Source of the DNA: Rhodohalobacter sulfatireducens
GTDB taxonomy: Bacteria; Bacteroidota; Rhodothermia; Balneolales; Balneolaceae
Direction: 5' to 3'
DNA: 64,000 bases
Assembly (NCBI RefSeq): GCF_022012475.1
Contig: NZ_JAKLWS010000018.1
Coordinates: 1-64,000, forward strand
In this document: in pieces, positions 18,724 through 28,638 of the stretch
Layout: each line of letters starts with the position of its first letter
Position numbering within the stretch: the stretch's first letter is position 1
Made by a program: the position numbers and the translations under genes
Notes under the pieces: model-generated
Databases searched by the model: none
What the model was told of the DNA's origin: nothing
What the model saw: only the letters and a program-made list of their open reading frames with translations

Positions 18724-18799
18724 GGAATGCGGGATGCGGTATGTGGATTGGGGAAGATCGGTTCAAAAAACACATTCCTCAATCCCCATTCCGCAATCC
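18724..18799. repeat. Inverted arms, each of four GGAWTGN 7-mers
   Basis: The plus strand at 18724-18751 reads GGAATGC, GGGATGC, GGTATGT, GGATTGG. The minus strand from 18799 to 18772 reads GGATTGC, GGAATGG, GGATTGA, GGAATGT. The arms are separated by 20 bases and can pair as a long imperfect hairpin. The right arm encodes the last codons of the CBM9 gene. The element may terminate transcription. Confidence 0.75.
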
Positions 18800-19924
18800 A
18801 CCAACCGATTTCACCTCCTTCCAGGCCCGGCTGTCCTCGCGAATGTAAAATGTGTGATCCAACTCCTCGGTTGTGAGACTCATCAAATAAGAATCCCCTA
18901 AAACTTTAATCTGAACTTCTGGCTGTATATCATGGTCGTTAAAAAGTGTTTGGGCTTCGAGCTTATTCAAGTCATTAGAAAATCTCCCATTCTCTCGTAG
19001 ATAATTTCCTTGCCGGTAGTACAGTTGCCTTAAAACCCACTCATATTTCAAGTCGTCTGAATGTGAGAAGGAAACGTCGCTTCCGGGGGCTTCAGTAGAA
19101 AATTGAATAATCCCCCATCGCTCAGGCAGGTGCATATCAATCACTCCCTGGGGCGACCATACCCAGTTGTCTTCCGGGAAAGGCCTGCCCGTTTCCGGAT
19201 TTGTTTGCTTTATATATGCCCCGTTCTCTACGTCTGTTTTCCATTCAACACGAGAGAAATTAAGTTTCCATTGGGAGCCGTCTTCAGGCTGACCCCGGCC
19301 TATGGTTTGATTCAAAACATAAAAAGGGATCGCTACCTCAAGTGTCCAGCCATCGTCTACATCCGACGGATTATTCAATGTGCCTCTAAGATCAACTCCA
19401 ATTTCCAACCCTTTAATATCCCAGGCGTTCAGTGGTCGGCCGCCGGTTCGATAGGGTTGGGTGAGCATCAAATCCCAAAAAGTTTTTAAGGCATTGATTT
19501 CAAGCTCATAATAGTTATGTGTGTCCCCGTCCGGATCAATAAAAATTTCAAAGTTATTTTCCTGGAAAATCACGGCATCCCTTTCTTCAATGGTCGCCCA
19601 CAGATGCGGCTCTACCATCTCGGCAGCGATGTACAGAAACTGATCATCCCAAAGTATTTTAGCCCTGGTTTCAAATCGAGGGATCGGGAGGTGTTCTCCC
19701 CGGATATCTAAAAAAGAGTCCGTCCAGCGAGATTGCTGCCAGGCGGGTTCATCCAATTTTCCGTCGATGATAAGCGAATCAGAAATTTTGTGAGTGATAT
19801 AAGTTTTTGGAGAAAATTGATAGGGAACCTTCGTTTTTTGAATAGCGAAAAGTTTTTCTTCACTCATTGAAAGAAAGAGAAATGCAGAAACAAGTAGTGT
19901 AACGAGGGATATTTTCTCAGTCAT
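18779..19924 (-). CDS. Secreted CBM9-domain protein
   Basis: This is a 381-residue protein with a signal peptide (about 1-28). The CBM9 fold is well marked: SLIIDGKLDEPAWQQSRWT, LYIAAEMVEPHLWA, NNFEIFIDPDGDTHNYYELEINAL, GWTLEVAIPF and WKLNFSRVEW, ending near PERWGIIQFS (about 262). A charged tail of about 110 residues follows (RQLYYRQGNYLRENGRF). Relatives occur beside SusC/SusD pairs. The gene diverges from susC across 310 bases that contain a palindromic operator candidate. Its last codons lie inside a 7-mer repeat. Confidence 0.87.
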   Translation of the reverse strand: MTEKISLVTLLVSAFLFLSMSEEKLFAIQKTKVPYQFSPKTYITHKISDSLIIDGKLDEPAWQQSRWTDSFLDIRGEHLPIPRFETRAKILWDDQFLYIAAEMVEPHLWATIEERDAVIFQENNFEIFIDPDGDTHNYYELEINALKTFWDLMLTQPYRTGGRPLNAWDIKGLEIGVDLRGTLNNPSDVDDGWTLEVAIPFYVLNQTIGRGQPEDGSQWKLNFSRVEWKTDVENGAYIKQTNPETGRPFPEDNWVWSPQGVIDMHLPERWGIIQFSTEAPGSDVSFSHSDDLKYEWVLRQLYYRQGNYLRENGRFSNDLNKLEAQTLFNDHDIQPEVQIKVLGDSYLMSLTTEELDHTFYIREDSRAWKEVKSVGGLRNGD

Positions 19925-20234
19925 AGCTCAAATCAAATCGTAATGTAATGAGTTTTTACCAGGGTACTCAACATTTGTATCAGTTATCCTATATACAACC
20001 TCTGGCCGATAATTGTGAACAGTAGTGAATTTTTGGAACCGGTACCAAATTGTATCTGACCGCTAAATTGGTATAATTAGTGAACTACTAAATTGTAAGT
20101 TAACATAAAGTCAGTCAGTTCGGGTACAAGCAGGACTAAAAAGACAGGCTTTCCTTTACAATTCAAAAAGAACCTATAAGTAGCAAATACCCGCTTACAG
20201 GTATAATTAATAACAATAATTAAACGGTAAATAT
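19925..20234. other. Divergent promoter region between CBM9 gene and susC
   Basis: These 310 bases must hold the promoters for both divergent genes. Apart from the 18-bp palindrome at 20032-20049 I see no other clear element. It is AT-rich and has no open frame of note. A TTTG/TAnnTTTG-type promoter could not be assigned with confidence. Confidence 0.5.
20032..20049. promoter_or_regulatory. LacI-family-type palindromic operator candidate upstream of susC
   Basis: TTTGGAACCGGTACCAAA is an 18-bp palindrome with a single mismatched pair and a central CG. That is the layout of LacI/GalR operators such as GGAACCGGTTCC. It lies 186 bases before the susC start and 108 bases before the divergent CBM9 gene. 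No LacI-family gene is in the window. The assignment is by pattern only. Confidence 0.5.
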
Positions 20235-23200
20235 ATGCACAGTCCGTACAATAACTTCCTTAGAAGGTTGACCAAAGCAATAGGACTGCTTAGTCTCGTG
20301 TTTTGTTTGGCTTTTAGTGTATCAAATCCCGTAATGGCTCAGGGATTTGAGGTAACCGGCCAGGTGGTGGACGGTGAAACAGATGAGCCGATACCCGGTG
20401 TCAACATCGTAGAAGTTGGTACACAAACGGGTACGGTAACAGATGTAGATGGTGAATTCACACTCACTGTTTCAGGACCCAACGTTCAGCTAACATTTAG
20501 CTTTGTTGGTTATGAAGCACAAACCATTGCCCTTAGTGGCAGAGAAGATATAACAGTTGAGTTAGGGCAATCACTCGCTCAGCTCGATGATCTCGTAGTC
20601 ACGGCATTTGGGATGGAACGAGAACGAAAATCTCTTGGATATTCAGTAACACAGGTTGATGGAGCTGAACTTGCTCAAGCTCGTGAAGTAAACCTTGGAG
20701 ACGCCCTTCAGGGACGCGTAGCCGGGGTAAACGTCAGTAATATTGGTTCCGGTGTAGCAGGATCCAGTCGTGTTGTAATTCGTGGTAATGTTTCTCTTAG
20801 TGGAAATAATGAACCTCTCTATGTAATTGATGGTATCCCGATGGATAACTCACAGCTTGGTTCTGCCGGTATGTGGGGTGGTTCCGACTGGGGTGATGGT
20901 CTTACAAGTATCAACCCGGATGACATTGAAGATATCAGTGTTTTGAAAGGTGCTACAGCCGCAGCATTGTGGGGCTCAAGAGCTTCTAACGGTGTTGTTA
21001 TGATTACAACTAAATCCGGTGAAGGAGCCCGGGGACAGGATGGAATTGGTGTTGAACTCAATTCAAACTTTACTGCTGAACAACACATCAATACGTACGA
21101 TTTTCAGAACCAATATGGTCATGGAAACCGAGGCAGAAAGCCAGAAACAGCAGCGCAAGGTGCGGAATTTGGTGCCAGTGCGTGGGGTGCAAGACTTGAT
21201 GGATCCAACGTGTACCAATTTGATGGAGAACAGCGTCCTTATGTAGCTAATGAAGATAATTTATCCAATTTCTACAGAACAGGTTATACCAACACAAATA
21301 CCATTGCTTTGACAGGTGGTACAACAAATCAAACATTCCGATTGTCAATGTCTGATTTGAGAAATGAATCGATTGTACCAAATTCCGGTATGAACCGGCA
21401 AACAGTTGTGTTAAGTTCAGCCGGTGAATGGGCTGACAGGCTTTCCGTGGATACAAAACTCCAGTATACACGTGAAGATGTTACAAACAGGGCTCGACTT
21501 TCTGATGCACCCGGTAATGCCAACTACACTTTATCAGTATTGCCGCCCAGTATTGATGTTCGGGACTTAAAAGGCCCAACAGATAAATTAGGTGCTCAGG
21601 CTGATGGTTCTGAATTGTTGTATTCAAACAACATTTTTAGTCAGAACCCTTATTGGGCAACCCACCAGTTTGTGAATGATAACCTCAGAGACCGTTTTAT
21701 GGGTTCAGGTACATTCAGATTTGATGTCATGGAATGGCTTTATGTTCGTGGCCGGATTGGTATGGACTGGTACACAAACCGTCGAACCAACCTTGAACCA
21801 TATGGAACGGGTTACAGACCTCAAGGTGCTATGAACGAAATTGAACAGCGTGTTCGGGAAACCAATCTTGAATACATGGTTGGTTTTAACCAGGATTTCA
21901 GCGATTTCGGTATTAGTGGTCTTTTTGGTGGTAACTGGATGAGAAGGAGTTTTGAAACCCTGAACGGTAGAGCAGAAAACTTCAACATCCCATTCCTTCA
22001 TACTCTCGGAAATGGTGCAAACCAGAGTGTTGGTTATGGAATTAGCGAGTCAGGAATTAACTCATTGTTTGGTTCTGCTGAACTTTCATGGAGAGATCTT
22101 ATCTACCTGAATGCTACAGCAAGAAATGACTGGTTCTCAACTCTTCCAACGGCTTCGAATAGTATTCTTTATCCAAGTATTGGGGGTAGTTTTGTCTTTT
22201 CCGATGCTTTTGAACTTCCTGATGTTATCACATTTGGTCGATTGAGAGCCTCTTGGGCACAAGTTGGTGGCGGTACCGATCCCTATCAGCTTGCTTTGAA
22301 TTACACCATTGTTGGTCAAGGTCACATGGGTGCCGCACTGGGAAGAATTTCTCAGGGTAGTGTACCGAATAACCAATTGGAACCATTGACGCTTGAGGAG
22401 TATGAAATTGGCTTTGATCTTCGACTGTTTAATAACCGAGTTGGACTCGATTATGCCTATTACAGTAAAAAGACAACCGATGACATTCTGAGGGCGGCTA
22501 TTTCTAATACATCCGGTTTTGGAAGTGCCACTGTAAATGTTGGTGAAGTTTCCAATACAGGGCATGAGTTCCTGGTGACACTTGCTCCCATGCAAAATAT
22601 CAACTTTAACTGGGATGTTACTTTAAACCTGTCTTACAACGAGAACGATGTTGAGCAGTTGTACCAGGATTCAAAAGTACTGAATGTACAGGAAGCCAGA
22701 AGTAGAAATGCTTATTCTCAACACCGAATTGCCTTTACAGATGAAGATGGTGAGTTCTTCGAAGGCGGTTACAGTATGATTGTTGGACGTGAGCATATGA
22801 GAATCAACGGCCAGAAAGTGTACGATGCAGACGGACTTCCGGTTTGGGACCCTAAACAGCGTGTACTTGGCAGCGGTATTCATCCGTGGGCCGGTGGAGT
22901 TCAAAATAACTTCCAGTACAAAAATTTGAATTTTGGTTTCTTGGTTGACTTCAAATTGGGCGGTGATCTTTACACCGGTACAAATGCTTCAACCTATGGC
23001 AGTGGAATGCATAAAGCTACCCTTGAAGGCCGTGAAGATGGCTTAACCATCAACGGTGTTGATGAGGAAGGAAATCAGCAAACATGGAATATCCTCCCAA
23101 ATACACCTGAAAACGAAGGTGAAGTTACTGTACAGGATTACTACGGCAGACTTGGGTCCATAACAGAATACTTTGTACAAGACGCCAGTTTTGTGAAACT

Positions 23201-23426
23201 GAGAAGTCTGACCGTGGGTTACCAATTGCCAGCAAGATTTACAGAAGGTTTACCATTTAGTGGTGCATCTGTTTCAGTTGTAGGGCGTAACCTCTGGTTG
23301 ATCTACAGCGAAGTTGATAATGTTGATCCTGAATCAACATACAACACAAGCAACGGTCAGGGACTGGAATGGTTTGGTGTTCCCCAAACCCGAAGTTTTG
23401 GTTTGAATGTGAACCTCAAATTTTAA
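20235..23426 (+). CDS. SusC/RagA-family TonB-linked outer-membrane transporter
   Basis: This is a 1063-residue protein: signal peptide (about 1-36, NPVMAQGFE), then an N-terminal carboxypeptidase-regulatory-like domain (VTGQVVDGETDEPIPGVNIV, about 40-115). The plug domain follows (LGDALQGRVAGVNVSNIGSG, LYVIDGIPMDNS, ISVLKGATAAALWGSRASNGVVMITTKSG), then a 22-strand barrel ending in FGLNVNLKF. SusC proteins import oligosaccharides or peptides with TonB energy while SusD covers the mouth. The susD-like gene starts 5 bases downstream. The aromatic-rich barrel does not reveal the substrate. Confidence 0.96.
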   Translation: MHSPYNNFLRRLTKAIGLLSLVFCLAFSVSNPVMAQGFEVTGQVVDGETDEPIPGVNIVEVGTQTGTVTDVDGEFTLTVSGPNVQLTFSFVGYEAQTIALSGREDITVELGQSLAQLDDLVVTAFGMERERKSLGYSVTQVDGAELAQAREVNLGDALQGRVAGVNVSNIGSGVAGSSRVVIRGNVSLSGNNEPLYVIDGIPMDNSQLGSAGMWGGSDWGDGLTSINPDDIEDISVLKGATAAALWGSRASNGVVMITTKSGEGARGQDGIGVELNSNFTAEQHINTYDFQNQYGHGNRGRKPETAAQGAEFGASAWGARLDGSNVYQFDGEQRPYVANEDNLSNFYRTGYTNTNTIALTGGTTNQTFRLSMSDLRNESIVPNSGMNRQTVVLSSAGEWADRLSVDTKLQYTREDVTNRARLSDAPGNANYTLSVLPPSIDVRDLKGPTDKLGAQADGSELLYSNNIFSQNPYWATHQFVNDNLRDRFMGSGTFRFDVMEWLYVRGRIGMDWYTNRRTNLEPYGTGYRPQGAMNEIEQRVRETNLEYMVGFNQDFSDFGISGLFGGNWMRRSFETLNGRAENFNIPFLHTLGNGANQSVGYGISESGINSLFGSAELSWRDLIYLNATARNDWFSTLPTASNSILYPSIGGSFVFSDAFELPDVITFGRLRASWAQVGGGTDPYQLALNYTIVGQGHMGAALGRISQGSVPNNQLEPLTLEEYEIGFDLRLFNNRVGLDYAYYSKKTTDDILRAAISNTSGFGSATVNVGEVSNTGHEFLVTLAPMQNINFNWDVTLNLSYNENDVEQLYQDSKVLNVQEARSRNAYSQHRIAFTDEDGEFFEGGYSMIVGREHMRINGQKVYDADGLPVWDPKQRVLGSGIHPWAGGVQNNFQYKNLNFGFLVDFKLGGDLYTGTNASTYGSGMHKATLEGREDGLTINGVDEEGNQQTWNILPNTPENEGEVTVQDYYGRLGSITEYFVQDASFVKLRSLTVGYQLPARFTEGLPFSGASVSVVGRNLWLIYSEVDNVDPESTYNTSNGQGLEWFGVPQTRSFGLNVNLKF

Positions 23427-23430
23427 GAAC

Positions 23431-24975
23431 ATGAACAAGATGAAATATCTCAATTATTTAACAGCCCTTGTTGTTGCAGCTCTGCTGATACCACTCAATG
23501 GCTGTAACACAGACAGTTTAAGTGAACTGAATGAGAACCCGACGGTTGCAGAAGAGATTGATCCTGGATTTATCCTGGCTTATACACAACTGCAAACATC
23601 CGGGGAACGGTATGAAAACTGGCGTACCCAGCTGATCTATCAATCAACCATGATGCAGCAATTTGCAACTTTGCCTACATACTGGGCAGGTGACAAGTAT
23701 CTGTACATTGGCAGTTATTCTGCCGCGTTGTGGGATCGAGCTTTTACCGGGTACATCAAAGACCTGACAAACCTTGTTGAGATTACTGATCCAACAGTTG
23801 ATGGGCAAGAAGATCTCGTGAATTATAATTCAATTGCACGAATCTGGAAGGTCGTAGCTTTTCAGCGTATCACCGATATCTATGGTGATGTTCCCTATTT
23901 TGGTGCTGGTAAAGGATTCAGTGAACGGGATTTCTTCCCCACATATGATCCTCAGTCAGAAATCTATGCAGATATGCTCAATGAGCTTGAAGTGGCTGCA
24001 GGTCAGCTCTCTGCAAGCGCAAGCACGCCCGGGACTCAAGACCTGATTTACGGTGGCGACGTTGAGAAGTGGAGAAAATACGCATATTCAATGATGCTGC
24101 GTCTTGGACTCCGTATGGTAAAAGTTGACCAGGCTGCAGCCCAGGAATGGGTGCAGAAAGCCATTGCGGGTGGAGTGATGGATAGCAACGACGATATCAG
24201 TTACATTCAGCATACCGACGGGCCCGGTGGTATCAACCGAAACGGTATGGGCGAAGTATTTAACTGGAATGGAGAGAGATACACGACAGATGATTCTCCA
24301 AGACTCAGTACAACGTTTGTTGGATGGATGCAGGAACACAACGATCCAAGACTCGAGCGTTTAAGCTGGGTAGTAACCGGCGGACCTGCACAAGGTATGC
24401 CAAATGGTTACGATGCGAGTACAATCACACAGTATGATCCTACATATGAGGAGCATAATGGTGATGCATACAGCCGTATCAACCCAATGTTCGTACTGAA
24501 GGAATCTCCAATGGTATTCCAAACCTATGCCGAAGTTGAATTTATGATTGCAGAAGCGATCGAAAGAGGCTGGGCTACAGGAAACGCGGCCGACCATTAT
24601 AATGCAGGTGTACGAGCAGCTATGCAGATGTACTCCATTTATGATGCTTCGGTAGAAGTTCCATCTGCTGAAATTGATGCTTACCTTGCTGCAAATCCAT
24701 ACGATTCTGCAAATTGGGCGCAACAGATTGGCGAGCAGTACTGGGCGGCAACATTCCTGAACTTCTATGAAGTTTATGCCAACTGGAGACGAACCGGGTA
24801 TCCTCAATTGACACCTGTTGATTATCCCGGAAATCAATCAAATGGTACGATTCCAAGAAGATTGATCTATCCTACAAGTGAAGCAAGCAACAACCCTGAA
24901 GGATACAATTCTGCAATAAATCGTCAGGGACCTGATGAGTTTACAACACGATTCTGGTGGGATGTAGCCCAATAG
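23431..24975 (+). CDS. SusD/RagB-family surface lipoprotein
   Basis: This is a 514-residue protein with a lipoprotein signal (lipobox LNGC, Cys about 26). Its TPR-like alpha-helical body, with segments such as WRKYAYSMMLRLGLRMVKVD, YAEVEFMIAEAIERGWATGNAADHY and FLNFYEVYANWRRTGYPQL, is characteristic of the SusD/RagB group. It follows susC by 5 bases and precedes a strong terminator, so the two form a minimal transcription unit. SusD binds glycan on the cell surface and hands it to SusC. Confidence 0.95.
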   Translation: MNKMKYLNYLTALVVAALLIPLNGCNTDSLSELNENPTVAEEIDPGFILAYTQLQTSGERYENWRTQLIYQSTMMQQFATLPTYWAGDKYLYIGSYSAALWDRAFTGYIKDLTNLVEITDPTVDGQEDLVNYNSIARIWKVVAFQRITDIYGDVPYFGAGKGFSERDFFPTYDPQSEIYADMLNELEVAAGQLSASASTPGTQDLIYGGDVEKWRKYAYSMMLRLGLRMVKVDQAAAQEWVQKAIAGGVMDSNDDISYIQHTDGPGGINRNGMGEVFNWNGERYTTDDSPRLSTTFVGWMQEHNDPRLERLSWVVTGGPAQGMPNGYDASTITQYDPTYEEHNGDAYSRINPMFVLKESPMVFQTYAEVEFMIAEAIERGWATGNAADHYNAGVRAAMQMYSIYDASVEVPSAEIDAYLAANPYDSANWAQQIGEQYWAATFLNFYEVYANWRRTGYPQLTPVDYPGNQSNGTIPRRLIYPTSEASNNPEGYNSAINRQGPDEFTTRFWWDVAQ

Positions 24976-25000
24976 AATAAACGTGTTATAACCGTAGCTT

Positions 25001-25030
25001 AAAAACCCGGCCTGTGTGCCGGGTTTTTTT
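25001..25030 (+). terminator. Rho-independent terminator after susD
   Basis: CCCGGC (25006-25011) pairs with GCCGGG (25018-25023) around a 6-base loop. The stem is preceded by five A and followed by seven T. This is a textbook intrinsic terminator 26 bases after the susD stop. Confidence 0.93.
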
Positions 25031-25129
25031 ATATCTGAAAATGACTCATATTTAATAGAAGAAGATTAAAATGGTGAATAATCATTTTCATAAATTATGA
25101 GTAGTAAACCTTAGTAAGTGATATAAGAC

Positions 25130-28100
25130 ATGCTCTATTTGTTCGCATTTCTTCTTTTTTTAACAATTCAAACATCTCAAGAAACGGACCCGTTATTCCG
25201 GGAGCTGCCTACAAATTATACGGGGATTGATTTCCAAAATACGTTGGTAGAAGGTGTTGGGAATAACATCCTTGAATCTGAATTTTTCTATAATGGAGGT
25301 GGAGTTGCGATTGGGGATCTGAATGAAGACGGACTTCCTGATATCTATTTTACAGCAAATCAGGTTGATAATGCCCTATACCTGAATGAAGGTAATTTCC
25401 AATTTCGAAATATTACAACTCGCGCCGGTGTAAATGATGCGGGTGGATGGTCGGCAGGTGTTATGATGGGAGATATCAATGCCGATGGCCTAATCGATAT
25501 CTATATTTGTAAAACAGGAAAAGAACCCGAAAATGAACGTAGAAATAAACTTTTTATTAACCAGGGTACTGATGAGAATGGAATCCCCTCGTTTGAAGAG
25601 CAGTCAGAAATGTTTGGTTTGGATGATCCGGGTTATTGCACCCAATCAAACCAGTTAGATTACAATGGAGACGGGTTGTTGGACCTGTTTATTGTCAACT
25701 ACAATACAAGGGAGTTCGCTCGATTCGATATGACAACCATTCGAAACCAGGGTGATAGATTTGCGGGAGATAAACTCTATCGAAATAATGGAGACGGAAC
25801 TTTTACAGATGTGAGTGAAGAGGCGGGAATCTATCAAAATCCGATTGGATTTGGTTTGAGTGCCACGGTTTCTGATTTAAATAAAGATGGCTGGCCCGAT
25901 ATTTACGTGGCCAACGATTATATGGAGCGTGACTACATGTACATCAACCGGGGAGATGGTACCTTCTCAGACGAAGTTCTCAGCCGGACCAATGTAACCT
26001 CCTACTTCTCGATGGGCTCGGATATTTCAGACATAGACAATAATGGCTCACCCGATATTATGATCGTTGATATGCTGCCTCCGGAGTATGAACGACGAAG
26101 CGTGTTTAAAACACCCGATTACACTATTTACGACCGTCTTGTAGCGAATGGCTATCATCGGAAAAACATGCGGAATACCCTTCAGATTAACAATGGAGAT
26201 GGATTTTTTACGGAGGTGGGTCAAATGGCCGGAGTTTCGGCATCTGACTGGAGCTGGGCAACGCTCTTGGCTGACTTTGATAATGACGGCCTTAAAGATC
26301 TGTACATCACGAATGGATTTCCGCGCTTCTACACCGATCTCGATTATTTAAATGAGATTCTCTGGGAGCAATTTCCGGATTCCGATCTACCGGATGACCC
26401 CGATTTGAAATATGAGCTTTCCCAACAAATGGAACCGGTAGAGATGCATAACTTTTCATTTAAAAATGAGGGGCACTATTCTTTTAAGGATGCAAGTCAG
26501 GATTGGGGATTAAATAAATATGCAGTCTCAAGTGGGGCGGCTTATGCAGATTTAGATAATGATGGGGACCTGGACCTGGTAGTTAATAACTGGAATGAAT
26601 CGCCATCCATATATCAGAACAGTATATCTGATAACCGTAGTTCAAGCTACCTGAAAATCAAACTTCAGGGAGAGGGAAATAACCGAATGGGAATCGGTTC
26701 GAAAGTAAAGGTGACCGGTTCAGGTGGTGATATTTTCTATCAGGAAGCCTTTCAAACCAGGGGTTTTCAATCATCTGTTGACCTTGTCCTGCACTTTGGC
26801 CTTGGAGATTTGGATCGGGTAGAAGTTGAAGTCACATGGCCGGATCAAACCCGGCAAACCATTTCTGATGTTGAAGTTAATCAAACACTTGAGATAGACC
26901 AGGTGAATGCTCAGCAAACAATCGAGAAATCGGATTCAGAAACGTTTTTTGTACAACTCAATCCGGGCGCTCTCGGAATAGAAGAGGGGCACCAGCCGAA
27001 TGTTTTTCGAGATAGAATTTTCAGCCCTCTAATGCCCTATACGCTCTCGAACCTGGGCCCTGCATCGGCTTCAGCCGATATTAACGGTGACGGTTTGCAG
27101 GATCTTTTTTTAGGAGGAAGCCAGGGGCAGACGTCAAGTATCTACCTTCAACAACCAGACGGAACATTTTCAAAAACTGAGCAGCGCTATTTGGAACTGC
27201 ATAATAGTTACGATGATGTTGAAGCACTTTTCTTTGATGCTGATGGTAACGGTACGCCCGACCTGTACGTGGTTTCGGGAGGGAATTTCGATCAGATGAA
27301 CAGCCATCAATATCGAGACAGGTTATATATGAATGATGGTTTTGGCAACTTTCGATATGCAGAAAACGCTCTGCCAAAGATGAACGCAAGTGGCGGGGCA
27401 GTGACTGTTTTAGATTTTGATGGAGATAACGACCCCGATCTTTTTGTTGGAGGCAGAGTTCTGACGGGACAGTATCCGCTTCCGCCCCGAAGTTATTTGC
27501 TGCGAAATGAGGGTGGCAGGTTTACAGAGGTAACCGAAAGTGTTGCACACGAATTGGAGCGACCCGGTATGGTTACCGATGCGGTTTGGTTTGATACGAA
27601 TGCAGATGGTACGAATGAACTGATTATTGCCGGAGAGTGGATGCCCATTCGTGTGTTTGAAATTGAAGACGGATCTTTTCGTGAAATCACAAGCGAAACC
27701 GGTTTTGCAGATACTAAAGGACTTTGGAATACGCTACACGTGGCTGATATAAACGGTGACGGAGCTCCTGATTTATTAGCCGGGAATATTGGATTCAATC
27801 ATTTTCTAAAAGCTTCAAAAGAAAACCCGGCGATCATTTACTACGGAGATTTTACCGACAACGGATTGAGTGATCCTATGCTCACTTATGATTATGATGG
27901 AAATCGAGTGCCTTACGCGGGCCGGGATCTTTTTATCAGACAAATATCCGGTTTTGAGGAAAAATTTCCAACCTATAAATCCTGGGCCGAATCGAGCATT
28001 GAAACAATACTGGGCGAGGGGTTTGAAAATGCCTATAAATATGAGGCACAAACGTTTGCTTCAAAACTTTTTTTGAATAACGGTTCAGGAGAGTTTACGG

Positions 28101-28423
28101 GAATTGACCTGCCACCGGAAGTGCAGATGGCACCTGTATACGACTTCTTTGTAGGAGATTTCTTTGCTGATCAAAACCCGGAAATTTTGGCTGCCGGGAA
28201 TAACTATGGAACACGTCCGGAAATCGGCCCTCTAGCAAGTGAAGGTGCTTTTTTCAGGTTCAACAATAACGGGTTTGAGGCTATTTCATCAGCAGAATCC
28301 GGTTTTTATACGACAGGAGATGTTAGGAAGATTGAGTATCTGCCAACTACTCTTGGCCCTCTGTTTTTACTATCTGTTTATGGAGAATTGCCAAAACTAT
28401 TTTTATACCAGCCGGCCGACTGA
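25130..28423 (+). CDS. FG-GAP/VCBS repeat protein with ASPIC/UnbV domain
   Basis: This is a 1097-residue secreted protein with a short signal peptide. About seven calcium-binding FG-GAP repeats (DLNEDGLPDIYF, DINADGLIDIYI, DYNGDGLLDLFI, DLNKDGWPDIYV and others) build a first propeller to about residue 490. An ASPIC/UnbV domain follows (RMGIGSKVKVTGSGG, LHFGLGDLDRVEVEVTWPD), then about five more FG-GAP repeats. Such proteins are often encoded next to SusC/SusD pairs in this group. It has its own transcription start after the terminator at 25001. It may bind glycan or protein at the cell surface. Nothing catalytic is visible. Confidence 0.88.
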   Translation: MLYLFAFLLFLTIQTSQETDPLFRELPTNYTGIDFQNTLVEGVGNNILESEFFYNGGGVAIGDLNEDGLPDIYFTANQVDNALYLNEGNFQFRNITTRAGVNDAGGWSAGVMMGDINADGLIDIYICKTGKEPENERRNKLFINQGTDENGIPSFEEQSEMFGLDDPGYCTQSNQLDYNGDGLLDLFIVNYNTREFARFDMTTIRNQGDRFAGDKLYRNNGDGTFTDVSEEAGIYQNPIGFGLSATVSDLNKDGWPDIYVANDYMERDYMYINRGDGTFSDEVLSRTNVTSYFSMGSDISDIDNNGSPDIMIVDMLPPEYERRSVFKTPDYTIYDRLVANGYHRKNMRNTLQINNGDGFFTEVGQMAGVSASDWSWATLLADFDNDGLKDLYITNGFPRFYTDLDYLNEILWEQFPDSDLPDDPDLKYELSQQMEPVEMHNFSFKNEGHYSFKDASQDWGLNKYAVSSGAAYADLDNDGDLDLVVNNWNESPSIYQNSISDNRSSSYLKIKLQGEGNNRMGIGSKVKVTGSGGDIFYQEAFQTRGFQSSVDLVLHFGLGDLDRVEVEVTWPDQTRQTISDVEVNQTLEIDQVNAQQTIEKSDSETFFVQLNPGALGIEEGHQPNVFRDRIFSPLMPYTLSNLGPASASADINGDGLQDLFLGGSQGQTSSIYLQQPDGTFSKTEQRYLELHNSYDDVEALFFDADGNGTPDLYVVSGGNFDQMNSHQYRDRLYMNDGFGNFRYAENALPKMNASGGAVTVLDFDGDNDPDLFVGGRVLTGQYPLPPRSYLLRNEGGRFTEVTESVAHELERPGMVTDAVWFDTNADGTNELIIAGEWMPIRVFEIEDGSFREITSETGFADTKGLWNTLHVADINGDGAPDLLAGNIGFNHFLKASKENPAIIYYGDFTDNGLSDPMLTYDYDGNRVPYAGRDLFIRQISGFEEKFPTYKSWAESSIETILGEGFENAYKYEAQTFASKLFLNNGSGEFTGIDLPPEVQMAPVYDFFVGDFFADQNPEILAAGNNYGTRPEIGPLASEGAFFRFNNNGFEAISSAESGFYTTGDVRKIEYLPTTLGPLFLLSVYGELPKLFLYQPAD

Positions 28424-28638
28424 AATCAGCAAATAATGCCTTTTAAGGGTCTGAAGGCTGTTAATGTGAAAATTCTATTTTGGGGAGACAAAGCGGATGC
28501 AGTAATATTCGAGTCATAAATCATAAGGGTGTGACAAAAAATATTTCTTAATACCGCTCATTTTATTTTTTTGTTTGGTTTGTACTTTTAATTCCAGAAT
28601 CTTGACCCCCTTTAATTTTTTTTAAAAGAGATTTGGGA

